Source: Eudoraea sp. (GTDB taxonomy: Bacteria; Bacteroidota; Bacteroidia; Flavobacteriales; Flavobacteriaceae). From it: DNA of 13,521 nucleotides. The notes below the pieces were generated by a model. The model had not been told where the DNA came from and ran no database searches. It saw only the letters and a list, made by a program, of their open reading frames with translations. The DNA lies in assembly GCA_013042125.1 (NCBI GenBank), contig JABDQS010000282.1, forward strand, positions 1 through 13,521, given 5' to 3'. Each line of letters starts with the position of its first letter. The first letter of the stretch is position 1. The position numbers were made by a program, and so were the translations under genes. Below, in pieces: positions 1 through 7,801 of the stretch.

Positions 1-2
1 AC

Positions 3-323
3 CCCATACAGCGATATTATTTATTGGATATTGAGAACTCCACTGCTTTCGAAACTTCTTATTCCAAATATCAGGCAAGCCATCCGTCAGTGGAGCGAGT
101 AGTTATCATGGGGAACTTTACCTCCGGCATATCACCAGAAGGAGAGAATCATTGGGTGCTTGCCGGATATAAGGATTTTAAGGGTGCCATTGGCGGTTCA
201 GATGCTTTACTGACACCGGCAGAAATCAAAACCCGTGATGCCCGCTGGAAGATCTATCAGGAAAACAATGGTGGGGTACGCATGATACGTTCCGGAGTTC
301 GTGTGCGTTTGGGACAATGGTAG
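3..323 (+). CDS. 3' end of an unrecognised protein (5' partial)
   Basis: This reading frame is open from the first bases of the window to a TAG at 321-323, so the gene begins upstream of the window. A TTG at 24 is only an internal codon; the frame before it reads P-I-Q-R-Y-Y-L and is open. The visible ~106 residues are polar and soluble-looking, with no membrane segment, no Cys, and a C-terminus ending in R-L-G-Q-W. I do not recognise a family. It is the only plus-strand gene and is followed about 20 nt later by a hairpin terminator, which supports a genuine gene end. It converges on the cytochrome gene. A secreted or cell-surface protein is possible, but nothing in this fragment proves it. 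Confidence 0.6.
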   Translation, partial: PIQRYYLLDIENSTAFETSYSKYQASHPSVERVVIMGNFTSGISPEGENHWVLAGYKDFKGAIGGSDALLTPAEIKTRDARWKIYQENNGGVRMIRSGVRVRLGQW

Positions 324-344
324 ATACAAAATGTATGGATACAG

Positions 345-374
345 AAAAACCCTTCTATTTCGAAGGGTTTTTTT
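345..374. terminator. Bidirectional intrinsic terminator between convergent genes
   Basis: An 11-bp perfect stem (arms 345-355 and 362-372, AAAAACCCTTC paired with GAAGGGTTTTT) surrounds a 6-nt loop. A run of seven T follows on the plus strand, and the A run at 345-349 gives five T on the minus strand. It lies 21 nt after the stop of the plus-strand gene and 19 nt after the stop of the minus-strand cytochrome gene, so it can end transcription from both sides. Confidence 0.85.
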
Positions 375-393
375 GATGTGACGGATCTTATTT

Positions 394-1350
394 TTAATAA
401 ATGGCTCTTTCTACATCGTTATTAATCGCCGGGATGGTCTTTAGATATTCAAAGATGGCCCCGGCTTCCTTATCTGTGAGTTGGGTATAAGGAACCATAG
501 GATAGGTGAGCGCAGGTTCCCCTTCTTTTTGCCCGTATTTTACAGCCCGTATAAATTGCTCTTTGGTCCAGTTGCCGATCCCGGTTTCCACATCAGGGGT
601 GAGGTTTGACGTAGGCTTTACTCTACCTTCATAATCGAGGGTTGGGTTACCTCCTGCAAAATATCCTTCACTGAGTTCGGGCTGCAAGAAATTATTGGTC
701 TTAAAATCGGCCGAATGACAGGAAAAACAATCCAGGTTATGAGACAGGTATTTTCCGGTGGCCATCACATCGGTGCTGTCTGGCATTGGGATAGCTTCGG
801 CTGGCATTGGAAAGGGTTTCCAGGCCAGACGGGTGAGCATCTTGGTTAAAAATGAAGGTTCCGAAGGTGTATCCGGGGTAGTGTTGGCGGCTACCATAGG
901 ATCATCGGAACGTAAAAAGGCAATGATGGCATTTACGTCATCATCTGCCATAAGGGGTAGTTTGGCCATATAAGGTGGACTATATTGCCCGTCCCTTTTT
1001 ATCCCGGTACGAATCAGGTAAAGCAGTTCCGCATCTGTCCAGTTGCCTATGCCATATTCCTTATCCCGGGTAATGTTCTGGGAATAGATGGTGCCAAATT
1101 CCTTTGGGGCATCCAACATTTGGGTGCCGGTTAGTTTCCCGGTGGTTTTGTTCATATGGCAATTGGAGCAGAGCATAGATGCCAGTTTCTTCCCACGAGC
1201 CACCGTCTCCGGAGTAGAAACTGCGGTGTATTCTATTTTTTCTATTTCATAGGTAGGGATTTCGCTAGCGCCTATATACAGTCCTACGACCAATAAAACG
1301 AGGACGAGGATCCCCATAACAATGCCGAAATATTTCAATGTTCTTTTCAT
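394..1350 (-). CDS. Membrane-anchored diheme cytochrome c
   Basis: 318 aa. An N-terminal hydrophobic segment (about residues 8-27) after a basic start is an uncleaved anchor or signal sequence that places the rest in the periplasm. Two c-type haem sites are visible: CSNCH at 61-65 and CFSCH at 208-212, with His65 and His212 as proximal ligands. Likely distal Met ligands are Met128 or Met134 in the first domain and Met285 in the second. The two halves resemble each other: a G-I-G-N-W-T motif occurs at 100-105 and again at 257-262, each followed by a helix and a Y-x-P-M or P-P-Y-M type segment, so the protein is a tandem duplication of one cytochrome domain. This fits electron-transfer subunits that pass electrons from periplasmic dehydrogenases to oxidases, but no dehydrogenase is adjacent, so the partner is unknown. 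The neighbour upstream on the same strand is the M20 amidohydrolase, about 100 nt away. No Shine-Dalgarno sequence is obvious. Confidence 0.88.
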   Translation of the reverse strand: MKRTLKYFGIVMGILVLVLLVVGLYIGASEIPTYEIEKIEYTAVSTPETVARGKKLASMLCSNCHMNKTTGKLTGTQMLDAPKEFGTIYSQNITRDKEYGIGNWTDAELLYLIRTGIKRDGQYSPPYMAKLPLMADDDVNAIIAFLRSDDPMVAANTTPDTPSEPSFLTKMLTRLAWKPFPMPAEAIPMPDSTDVMATGKYLSHNLDCFSCHSADFKTNNFLQPELSEGYFAGGNPTLDYEGRVKPTSNLTPDVETGIGNWTKEQFIRAVKYGQKEGEPALTYPMVPYTQLTDKEAGAIFEYLKTIPAINNDVERAIY

Positions 1351-1451
1351 TTGTTGAGTGGTTAAGGTTGTACTTAAAATTAATTTTTAAAAAGAAAGCA
1401 GCAAGAGTTCAGCTCAAGGTTTTATATGAATCCCGGTAAAGTATTTATTAT

Positions 1452-3092
1452 TTATTTCTCCGCTTTCACAGGCTGCTCCGTTTGTTTTTGATTTGCACGC
1501 AGAGTAGGATAGGAGATCCCTAGTTGCTCCAGATAGCTGTCGTATTTTTTTTCGTTGTAATAATAGGGCTGTAATCTGGGCCTGAAAGTCTCCATGATCT
1601 CTTTGTTCAAGTATATAGCCGGGCTATCGTCTTTTGAAACCATTGGAACGTATTCGAATTTTGAGGCCTGCTCTGTTCTGAAATAGTCTTTGGCCTCTTC
1701 AATAAGTTTCGGTTTTAACAACAGATCTAAAAGTGTCATGGCCTCAACCTTGGCTCCGGCCACCACTCCTTTGTGAGCTATGGGTGTGGCCACGGCAATA
1801 GCATTGGACCAATGATGGCCCTGTAATCCTGGTATATTGCTGGGGTAGCGCAGTGTAATGGTGGGCACCTTCCAGGAGATATCTCCTATATCATCCGAAC
1901 CACCACTTACTGGTTCTACCACCGGTAAGCCTATAGTATCCAATTTAACAGCAAGTCCGGTTGTATCTCTTGGCGAATTTACTTCGCGTTGTACTGCTTT
2001 AGCAAGGTTTTGGTCTGCTTCACTCCATTCGGGCAGCCCTACCTGAGTAATGTTTTCATACATAGCTTCTGCCATAGGCTTATTAAAATGCCTGGGCCAG
2101 GCAGTACCTAAGATCTTACTGCTCATTTTTGTTCTTGTCATTAGTGCAGCTCCCTTTGCTATATCATTAGCTCTTTCATATACTTCCATGATCTTGGGGT
2201 AAGTGATCTCCCTGAAATAATACCAGATAGAGGCTTTGGAAGGTACCACATTGGGTTGGTCACCTCCGTTGTTAATTACAGAATGGGATCTTCCCAGCGG
2301 ATGTAAGTGCTCCCTGTTGTATTGCCAGCCAATATTCATTAGTTCCACGGCATCTGCTGCAGATCTGCCGCGCCAGGGTGCCCCCGCTGAATGGGCCGAT
2401 TCTCCCTCAAAAGTGTATTCCACCGAGATCATCCCGGTGCCTCGTGCCGGGCCATAGGAAACGTTCATATTGTTAGAGACATGAGTGAAGATACAGGCGT
2501 CCACATCATTAAAATATCCGTCACGGGTATAGTACGCTTTGGTTCCCAATTGCTCTTCTGCCACGCCGGGCCAGATGATCAGCGTCCCCGGTATTTTTTC
2601 TCTTTTCATTATCTCTTTTACCGCCAAGACCGCTATCACATTTAGGGGTGTACCACTATTGTGCCCTTCTCCATGGCCGGGGGCTCCTTCAACAATAGGG
2701 TTGTGGTAGGCCACTCCGGGTTTTTGAGAGGCCTTTGGGATACAATCAATATCACTGCCAATGGCGATCACCGGACTTCCGGATCCCCATTTGGCCCACC
2801 AGGCGGTTGGCACACCAGAAATTCCATATTCTATGGAAAAGCCTTCCTTTTCCAGGATATCTGTTATGTATTTGGAAGTTTCGATCTCCTGAAATCCCAA
2901 TTCGGCAAAACTAAAGACCTTGTCTACCATAACCTGAGCCATTTTAGCCCGGTCATCCACTAGTTTTTTAACTTCTGTCTTAAGTTGTATAAGACGTTGT
3001 TCATTTTCAGTTTTTGTAGTTTCCGTATCGGTTTGAGCTTTTAAACAAATAGTTCCAAAGAATACAAGGAGGAGTGTGTAAATGATTTTCAT
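1452..3092 (-). CDS. Exported M20-family amidohydrolase (AbgB-like metallopeptidase)
   Basis: 546 aa. A signal peptide (about 1-20, ending L-K-A-Q) predicts export. The mature protein follows the M20D layout, with a metal-dependent catalytic domain interrupted by a dimerisation domain (roughly 215-335). Motifs seen: I-G-S-D-I-D at 111-116, G-H-G-E-G-H-N at 139-145, V-A-E-E at 177-180 (catalytic and metal Glu), T-H-V at 203-205, E-S-A-H-S-A-G at 231-237 in the dimerisation domain, S-G-G-S-D-D near 397-402, and H-H-W-S-N at 426-430. Members of this family hydrolyse amide bonds in N-acyl amino acids, p-aminobenzoyl-glutamate or small peptides; the substrate here is not known. The position that is usually a metal-binding Cys in M20D enzymes is Glu142. 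The C-terminal ~80 residues extend beyond the usual core. It is longer than cytosolic AbgB, because of the signal peptide and both termini. Confidence 0.88.
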   Translation of the reverse strand: MKIIYTLLLVFFGTICLKAQTDTETTKTENEQRLIQLKTEVKKLVDDRAKMAQVMVDKVFSFAELGFQEIETSKYITDILEKEGFSIEYGISGVPTAWWAKWGSGSPVIAIGSDIDCIPKASQKPGVAYHNPIVEGAPGHGEGHNSGTPLNVIAVLAVKEIMKREKIPGTLIIWPGVAEEQLGTKAYYTRDGYFNDVDACIFTHVSNNMNVSYGPARGTGMISVEYTFEGESAHSAGAPWRGRSAADAVELMNIGWQYNREHLHPLGRSHSVINNGGDQPNVVPSKASIWYYFREITYPKIMEVYERANDIAKGAALMTRTKMSSKILGTAWPRHFNKPMAEAMYENITQVGLPEWSEADQNLAKAVQREVNSPRDTTGLAVKLDTIGLPVVEPVSGGSDDIGDISWKVPTITLRYPSNIPGLQGHHWSNAIAVATPIAHKGVVAGAKVEAMTLLDLLLKPKLIEEAKDYFRTEQASKFEYVPMVSKDDSPAIYLNKEIMETFRPRLQPYYYNEKKYDSYLEQLGISYPTLRANQKQTEQPVKAEK

Positions 3093-3321
3093 TGAAGTAG
3101 TGCTTTATGTGTTTTTATAATAATCCTTGGTGGGCGTAAAATAATGCTCCTGTCAGCCTTCTTTGTAATCAGGTGGCCCCACAGGGAAGAAGAACTGCAT
3201 ATCTGAGACTATGAACGAATCATATTCAGGAGATTATAATTATAATCTCCCTAAATTTAATAAATAAAGGGTCGTAAAATGAGATTTATTGTATCGAACT
3301 TCACTGAGATTTAAAGACTAA
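3093..3321. other. Intergenic region between lipoprotein and amidohydrolase genes
   Basis: 229 nt, A/T-rich, lying after the lipoprotein stop and before the amidohydrolase start, both on the minus strand. Its only clear structure is the 22-bp palindrome listed separately. I did not find a convincing Bacteroidota promoter (TTTG with TAnnTTTG) or a hairpin with a T run. A promoter for the amidohydrolase is expected here because of the length of the gap, but cannot be placed. Confidence 0.5.
3229..3250. promoter_or_regulatory. Perfect 22-bp palindrome, possible operator
   Basis: The half-site GGAGATTATAA is followed immediately by its exact reverse complement. It lies about 137 nt upstream of the amidohydrolase start and 72 nt past the lipoprotein stop. 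A perfect two-fold site of this length suits binding by a dimeric regulator. It could also fold as a hairpin with a short AATT loop, but no T run follows on the minus strand, so a standard terminator is less likely. Confidence 0.5.
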
Positions 3322-4221
3322 CTACGGTAACTTTTCAATATAATACAGTACAAAGTCGCTATTTTCTTTTTTGTGGTAGTAAAGGCCGTTATCATCTGCC
3401 GAGAAGGTGGGACCTTCTACAAAGCCTGTGATCTCTGTTATTTCCTGTGGCTCTGAAAAAGGCATGGTGGTTGAGGTCCTGGTTGCTATGTAGATATGAG
3501 CCTCTGAGTCCACAGTAATGGCCCCAATGATACGCGTAAAGCATAGCTCCAGCTCATCTTTGGAAATGGCAGCTGCATATTCCAGATCATCTGTATTAAT
3601 GTTGGCCAGGAGTGTTGCACTATTGGGATCTCTTTGAAATTCATCCCCATTTTTGCGTGCAATTGAAAAATTGGCCTGGCGTGGACCGCCATTTTCATCA
3701 TATAGTCCATCTACAAAATAGAGACTTTGCCCATCATTGGAAACTTCCACATCAAAATTCAGCCAACCCGGCTCGTTAAGTGACAGGTTTTCCACTGCGG
3801 AAATATTGGACAGGCTTCCCTGACTGTAATTACCTGTATAGATAGATTGCAGCGTTTGGAAATAATCGCCCGTATACACATAATACATGGTATTATTTTG
3901 GTCCATGGTTGGTACGCCTTCCAGGCTTTCTGTGGCTACCCCCTGTAATTCACCTTTGTATTCAAAAAGGGTATTGTTGATCCTTGTACTCCAGTGCAAA
4001 TTGGTGTCTACAGACGGATTGTTGAGGTTGTTAAAGAAGAGGATATTGCCATCCCGGCTCAGAAATGGTTCCATGATCTGTCCGTCGTAGCCCTGAACGG
4101 TAACCCGTTGCGGACTTCCAAATTGAATAGTTGTGTCTATCATGGGATTCTCCTCATCAGTAGAACTACAACTAACAGTGAGTACTGAAAAGATTATAAC
4201 AAGGAGGGCACGGAAATTCAT
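3322..4221 (-). CDS. Lipoprotein with PD40/TolB-like beta-propeller motifs
   Basis: 299 aa from the ATG at 4221. The frame stays open upstream to 4290, but the start at 4221 puts a proper SPII signal directly at the N-terminus: hydrophobic stretch 4-16 and lipobox T-V-S-C with Cys18, followed by S-S-T-D-E-E. A lipidated envelope protein is therefore predicted. The remainder is beta-rich and contains repeated propeller-type turns: S-R-D-G near 55, S-N-D-G near 161, S-K-D-E near 220 and S-A-D-D near 274, each followed by an aromatic-rich strand such as I-L-F-F or S-L-Y-F. These match the pattern of PD40/TolB-C repeats, which mostly bind proteins or glycans. No catalytic motif is seen. It follows the cyclase gene on the same strand with about 205 nt between, so it is probably not part of that operon. 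The fold call is moderate; the function is unknown. Confidence 0.75.
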   Translation of the reverse strand: MNFRALLVIIFSVLTVSCSSTDEENPMIDTTIQFGSPQRVTVQGYDGQIMEPFLSRDGNILFFNNLNNPSVDTNLHWSTRINNTLFEYKGELQGVATESLEGVPTMDQNNTMYYVYTGDYFQTLQSIYTGNYSQGSLSNISAVENLSLNEPGWLNFDVEVSNDGQSLYFVDGLYDENGGPRQANFSIARKNGDEFQRDPNSATLLANINTDDLEYAAAISKDELELCFTRIIGAITVDSEAHIYIATRTSTTMPFSEPQEITEITGFVEGPTFSADDNGLYYHKKENSDFVLYYIEKLP

Positions 4222-4426
4222 ATATATGTTTTTAGCTAAGACCACTTTTTTGCGAAAAGGTTTCATTTGGGCGCTTATAATCATGCACAAAGGCCAGATA
4301 CCTCACTAAATAAACGGAGATCGCGAGGGATTATTTTCAGATCGAAATCAAGTAATGAAAGCAGGACCCCGGGAGTGGATCGCTTTTTGGTAAAGGAATT
4401 GTATGCGGTAATGTATAAAAATGGTA
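4222..4426. other. Intergenic region after the cyclase gene
   Basis: 205 nt between the cyclase stop and the chosen lipoprotein start. I see no clear terminator hairpin with a T run and no convincing promoter. A minus-strand frame of about 47 codons is open across much of it, but it has no ATG start near its beginning and no recognisable content, so I do not call a gene. Confidence 0.4.
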
Positions 4427-5467
4427 TTATTCTAACACCTCATAGACCGTGATCGTATCCTTCTTGTTCTTTAGCTGAATATCGCCGATCTTTTTACATT
4501 TAAAAGCCTCTTTCACCTGCTCGTAACATTCCTCGGAGATCAGGATCTGGTTCTCCTCTGCGGCAAATTCAAGTCGGGCCGCGATATTCACCGTATCACC
4601 TATTACAGTAAAATCGAGGCGTTTAAGGCTGGAAGATCCAATATTTCCGGAAACCATTTCTCCGCTGTTAATGCCGATGGAAACACTGGGGGCATATCCG
4701 CCCATCTCCTTTATTTTTGGCAGTTTACTGATCTTTTGCCGTACTGCGAGTGCGGCATCCAGTGCCCGGTCCAGGTGGTAGTCTCCCCTGAACACTGCCA
4801 TGATGGCATCTCCCATAAACTTGTCTACATACCCTTCCTGTGCAATGATCTCTTTTACCATGGTGTCGAAATATGAATTAAGCATGCTTACCACCACATC
4901 AGGGCTGGTAGTTTCGCTCAGCGAAGTGAAGCCACAGACATCTATGAACATTACTGAAGCGGAGACATTTTCATTGGCCATCACGGTTGATTCATACTCT
5001 TTGCTACCCATAAAATTGAGAACATTCTCATCTACATACATCTTAAGGATGTTGTTTTCCCGTACAGCTTTCAGGGTATCTTGTAGTTCCCGTACGTGTT
5101 TCAGGGTTTTCTCCATAGTGATGGTCAGGTCCTCAAAATTGATGGGTTTGGTAATAAAATCGAATGCCCCCCGATTCATAGCCGTGCGAATATTTTCCAT
5201 GTCCCCGTAGGCGGAAACAATGACAGATTTTAACAATGGATTTAGTTCATGAATTTTGGTGAGCAGGGTAAGGCCATCCATTTCGGGCATGTTGATGTCG
5301 CTCAATACCAGGTCCATGTCTGGATGAGCAGTCAGCTTTTTTAGAGCATCCACACCATTAATAGCAAAAACAAACTCGTATTCGTTTTGCCGAATCTGTT
5401 TCCGGAACTTTTGTTTGATCAGGACCTCCAGATCGGTCTCATCATCTACCACCAGAATTCTTGCCAT
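4427..5467 (-). CDS. Response regulator with class III adenylate cyclase output
   Basis: 346 aa. Residues 1-120 form a receiver domain: acidic pocket Asp8/Asp9, phosphoacceptor Asp57 in L-S-D-I-N-M-P, Ser85, and Lys107 in T-K-P. A helical linker (about 121-165) contains a [12 protein letters not shown] segment like the cyclase-transducing helix. Residues 168-346 are a class III nucleotide cyclase catalytic domain. All six canonical residues are present: metal ligands Asp176 and Asp220, the adenine-selecting pair Lys216 and Asp291, and the transition-state pair Asn294 and Arg298. Lys/Asp at the base-selecting positions points to ATP and therefore cAMP production. Family members act as homodimers in the cytoplasm. 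The start codon overlaps the stop of the upstream receiver gene (TAATG). Phosphorylation by the three kinases of the operon probably controls activity; this is inferred from context. Confidence 0.93.
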   Translation of the reverse strand: MARILVVDDETDLEVLIKQKFRKQIRQNEYEFVFAINGVDALKKLTAHPDMDLVLSDINMPEMDGLTLLTKIHELNPLLKSVIVSAYGDMENIRTAMNRGAFDFITKPINFEDLTITMEKTLKHVRELQDTLKAVRENNILKMYVDENVLNFMGSKEYESTVMANENVSASVMFIDVCGFTSLSETTSPDVVVSMLNSYFDTMVKEIIAQEGYVDKFMGDAIMAVFRGDYHLDRALDAALAVRQKISKLPKIKEMGGYAPSVSIGINSGEMVSGNIGSSSLKRLDFTVIGDTVNIAARLEFAAEENQILISEECYEQVKEAFKCKKIGDIQLKNKKDTITVYEVLE

Positions 5468-5841
5468 TAGAGAATTGCTTTTAATTTTTCCTTTAAGATA
5501 CCAAATTCCACCGGTTTTGTAAGAAAGTCATCTGCCCCCAGTTTCATAGCGGTGTCATAATTCTCCTTGTCCCCATAGGCAGTGATCATCATAACCACTG
5601 GTGGTGGTTTGTGGAAATTCTTTTTTATTTGTTCCAGCAATTCCAGGCCGCTCATGCCGGGCATATTGATATCAGACAGTATAAGTACAGCCTCATGATT
5701 ATGATCATCCATATAGGTCAGTGCCTCTTCTCCGGAGAAGGCAAAGGCAAAATCCAGTTCTTTCTTCCGGATCTCCTTTCGAAAACGCTGTTGAAATAGC
5801 ACCTGTACGTCTCGTTCGTCGTCTACTACTAAAATTTTCAT
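5467..5841 (-). CDS. Single-domain response regulator (CheY-like receiver)
   Basis: 124 aa, a receiver domain and nothing else. The acidic pocket is Asp7/Asp8, the phosphoacceptor is Asp57 in L-S-D-I-N-M-P, Thr87 is the conserved hydroxyl residue, and Lys109 in T-K-P is the conserved lysine. It closely resembles the receiver of the adjacent cyclase: both begin with I-L-V-V-D-D-E, share an F-R-K-x-I-R segment near 20-25, and have D-I-N-M-P around Asp57, so the two are probably duplicates. Its ATG overlaps the stop of the propeller kinase (ATGA), and its TAA overlaps the start of the cyclase (TAATG). With no output domain, it could bind a partner protein, relay phosphate, or drain phosphate from the shared kinases. 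Confidence 0.93.
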   Translation of the reverse strand: MKILVVDDERDVQVLFQQRFRKEIRKKELDFAFAFSGEEALTYMDDHNHEAVLILSDINMPGMSGLELLEQIKKNFHKPPPVVMMITAYGDKENYDTAMKLGADDFLTKPVEFGILKEKLKAIL

Positions 5842-7667
5842 GGGTTTGTTGGTTTAGCGGTTTTAGTTTTTTTCGTTGCTTTCTTTGCAGGGAGGATAAT
5901 GGTAAAGGTGGTTCCTTCACCTTCTTTTGAGTTTACCTTCAATGTACCACCGTGTCCTTTGGTGACAATTTCGTAGCTCATACTAAGTCCCAGGCCTGTG
6001 CCACGCCCTGAGGGTTTTGTCGTAAAGAAAGGTTCAAAGATCCTTTGTATGATTTTTTTAGGGATCCCGTTTCCATTGTCCTTTACTTCAATCTCTATTC
6101 CCCCGGCCCCTGAAGAGGTGGAAAGTTTTTTTGTAACAACACTTACCGTGGGTTCATAGCCTTCTTTTCCTTGTTTTTTTCGCTCCTGAACGGCATGGAA
6201 GGCATTGGTGATGAGGTTGAGTATCACCCTACCCATATCTTGCGGAATGATGGCTATTTTCCCGATCTTCTGGTCAAAATTTGTTTCCATGGTAGCGTTA
6301 AAAGACTTGTCCTTGGCTCGTAAGCCATGATAGGCCAGGCGCAGGTATTCATCTGCCAGTATGTTTATATCTGTAGGTTCTTTCTCTCCACTGCTTGCCC
6401 GGCTGTGTTGCAACATTCCTTTTACGATAGAATCGGCTCTTTTGCCGTGATGAGAGATCTTTTCCAGGTTTTGATCTATATCCGTGAGGAGTTCTTCTTG
6501 CAGTTGTTCATCCCTTTCTTTTTTGCTCTTGGCTCTCTCTTCCTTGAGTTCTTCGATAAGTTCGCGGTTCACTTCTGAGAAATTATTGACAAAGTTTAGC
6601 GGGTTCTGTATCTCATGGGCAATACCTGCGGTAAGTTCTCCTAGGCTTGCCATTTTTTCGGCCTGGATGAGCTGGGTTTGAGTGGCCTTTAGCTCTGCAT
6701 AGGCCTTTTTAATTTCTTTTGCCTGTGCCAACTCTTTTTGTTGAGCAACTTCCTCTGCTTTTTTAAGAGTACGTCCCTTTTGATACAGGTGGAAGCGGTA
6801 CCCTAAAAACGCCAGGATTATAAAATAGATGCCATAAGCCCACCAGCTTTGCCACCACGGAGGTAAAATAGTAAAATTAAAGGAACTCGGTTCGCCCCAA
6901 ACATCATTAAATCCCTTAGAGGCTACTTTAAACGAATACGAGCCTGGGGGTAAATCCCTATAATTTTCACTGATCTTTTCTTGTGTGATCGGACTCCAGT
7001 TTTTATCGATGCCTTCTAACAAATACCGATAATACACCTGGTCCTGGTTGGAAAAATAGACCCCATTATATTCAAAACTAAGGTAGTTTTGAGTATAGGG
7101 TAAAGTGAGTTCAACAGGCATATCATACGGACCTTCAGTTGTTTTCCATTCTATGCCCTCAACTGTTCTGTTAGCAGGCACCACCTCAGTCTTATTTTCA
7201 ATAATGGAATCGTTTGAATTAGTAGCCCAAATGGTATCTAAGGCTGCTCTTTTACTGTGAATGACCTCATTGTAAAAAAACTTTAGTTGTTTATCCAGAA
7301 TATTAATTCCTGTGATGTTGGTAGAAGTTGTAGTGGAATCTATTTCAAGCTCATTCATTACCGTTAGCATTTCGCCTTGTACCCCGGCCCAAAATCTATT
7401 ATTTCGATCAAAAGTGAAACTGTTTTCTGAAAAGTCGAGTAAATTAAGCCCTTGCCCTCTCCCAATAGTTTTTACTGTCCATTGTATTTTATTCTTATCA
7501 GATTCGGCTTGTGGCTTCAAAATCGTTAAACCCCTGGAAGTTCCCGTAAAAATTTCACCGTCATGAAGCCCTAATGCATACACATCGTTGGCCGCAAGGC
7601 CTTCTTCAGTAGTAAAGGTGGTGATCTCATTGGTTTCTAAGTTGATGTACTGTACGCCAAAATCCAT
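5838..7667 (-). CDS. Propeller histidine kinase, C-terminal part (frameshifted gene)
   Basis: 609 aa from the first in-frame ATG, but the frame carries coherent protein upstream to about 7880, so this ATG is internal to a longer gene and not a genuine start. Content: the last Reg_prop propeller blades (about 1-110), a Y_Y_Y immunoglobulin-like domain (about 205-268, with L-P-P-G-S-Y-S-F), one membrane helix (276-292), a coiled-coil linker (300-335), a HisKA domain with phosphoacceptor His351 in G-I-A-H-E-I-Q-N-P-L, and a HATPase domain with N-box Asn484/Asn488, G1 D-N-G-N-G-I-P at 530-536, F-box near 545-552 and G2 G-R-G-T-G-L-G-L at 554-561. It ends in a Lys-rich tail (594-606) that the two sister kinases lack. 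No receiver or AraC domain is fused, unlike classic hybrid systems. The stop overlaps the next gene by ATGA. With one base restored it joins 7802-9622 into a 1261-aa protein, where the phosphoacceptor becomes about His1003. Confidence 0.9.
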   Translation of the reverse strand: MDFGVQYINLETNEITTFTTEEGLAANDVYALGLHDGEIFTGTSRGLTILKPQAESDKNKIQWTVKTIGRGQGLNLLDFSENSFTFDRNNRFWAGVQGEMLTVMNELEIDSTTTSTNITGINILDKQLKFFYNEVIHSKRAALDTIWATNSNDSIIENKTEVVPANRTVEGIEWKTTEGPYDMPVELTLPYTQNYLSFEYNGVYFSNQDQVYYRYLLEGIDKNWSPITQEKISENYRDLPPGSYSFKVASKGFNDVWGEPSSFNFTILPPWWQSWWAYGIYFIILAFLGYRFHLYQKGRTLKKAEEVAQQKELAQAKEIKKAYAELKATQTQLIQAEKMASLGELTAGIAHEIQNPLNFVNNFSEVNRELIEELKEERAKSKKERDEQLQEELLTDIDQNLEKISHHGKRADSIVKGMLQHSRASSGEKEPTDINILADEYLRLAYHGLRAKDKSFNATMETNFDQKIGKIAIIPQDMGRVILNLITNAFHAVQERKKQGKEGYEPTVSVVTKKLSTSSGAGGIEIEVKDNGNGIPKKIIQRIFEPFFTTKPSGRGTGLGLSMSYEIVTKGHGGTLKVNSKEGEGTTFTIILPAKKATKKTKTAKPTNP

Positions 7668-7801
7668 TGCGGCCCAAACATTGTTATTTTCATCAATAGC
7701 GATTGAAAAAACCTGATTAGAAAGTAACCCACTATCTTTATTTAGAAAAACGCGTTCGTTGGTGGATACATTTATTCTTTGAATACCAGCACCAACTACG
7801 G

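Noticed and set aside
1351..1451. Possible terminator or promoter between the amidohydrolase and cytochrome genes
   Set aside because: A/T-rich with only weak, imperfect inverted repeats and no convincing promoter match; nothing could be supported.
4222..4290. Longer N-terminus for the lipoprotein starting at 4290
   Set aside because: It would add 23 mostly basic residues in front of a well-formed SPII signal; the ATG at 4221 fits better.
4290..4426. Minus-strand open stretch of about 47 codons between the cyclase and the lipoprotein
   Set aside because: It has no start codon near its beginning, no recognised motif and no sign of coupling, so it is not called as a gene or remnant.
4800..5210. 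Plus-strand open frame of 136 codons
   Set aside because: It lies wholly antisense to the cyclase gene, whose catalytic residues are all intact, and its translation has no recognisable content.
6000..6190. Third copy of the near-identical kinase block
   Set aside because: The propeller kinase encodes similar protein here, but the DNA differs at many positions, so it is ordinary homology and does not belong to the conversion block.
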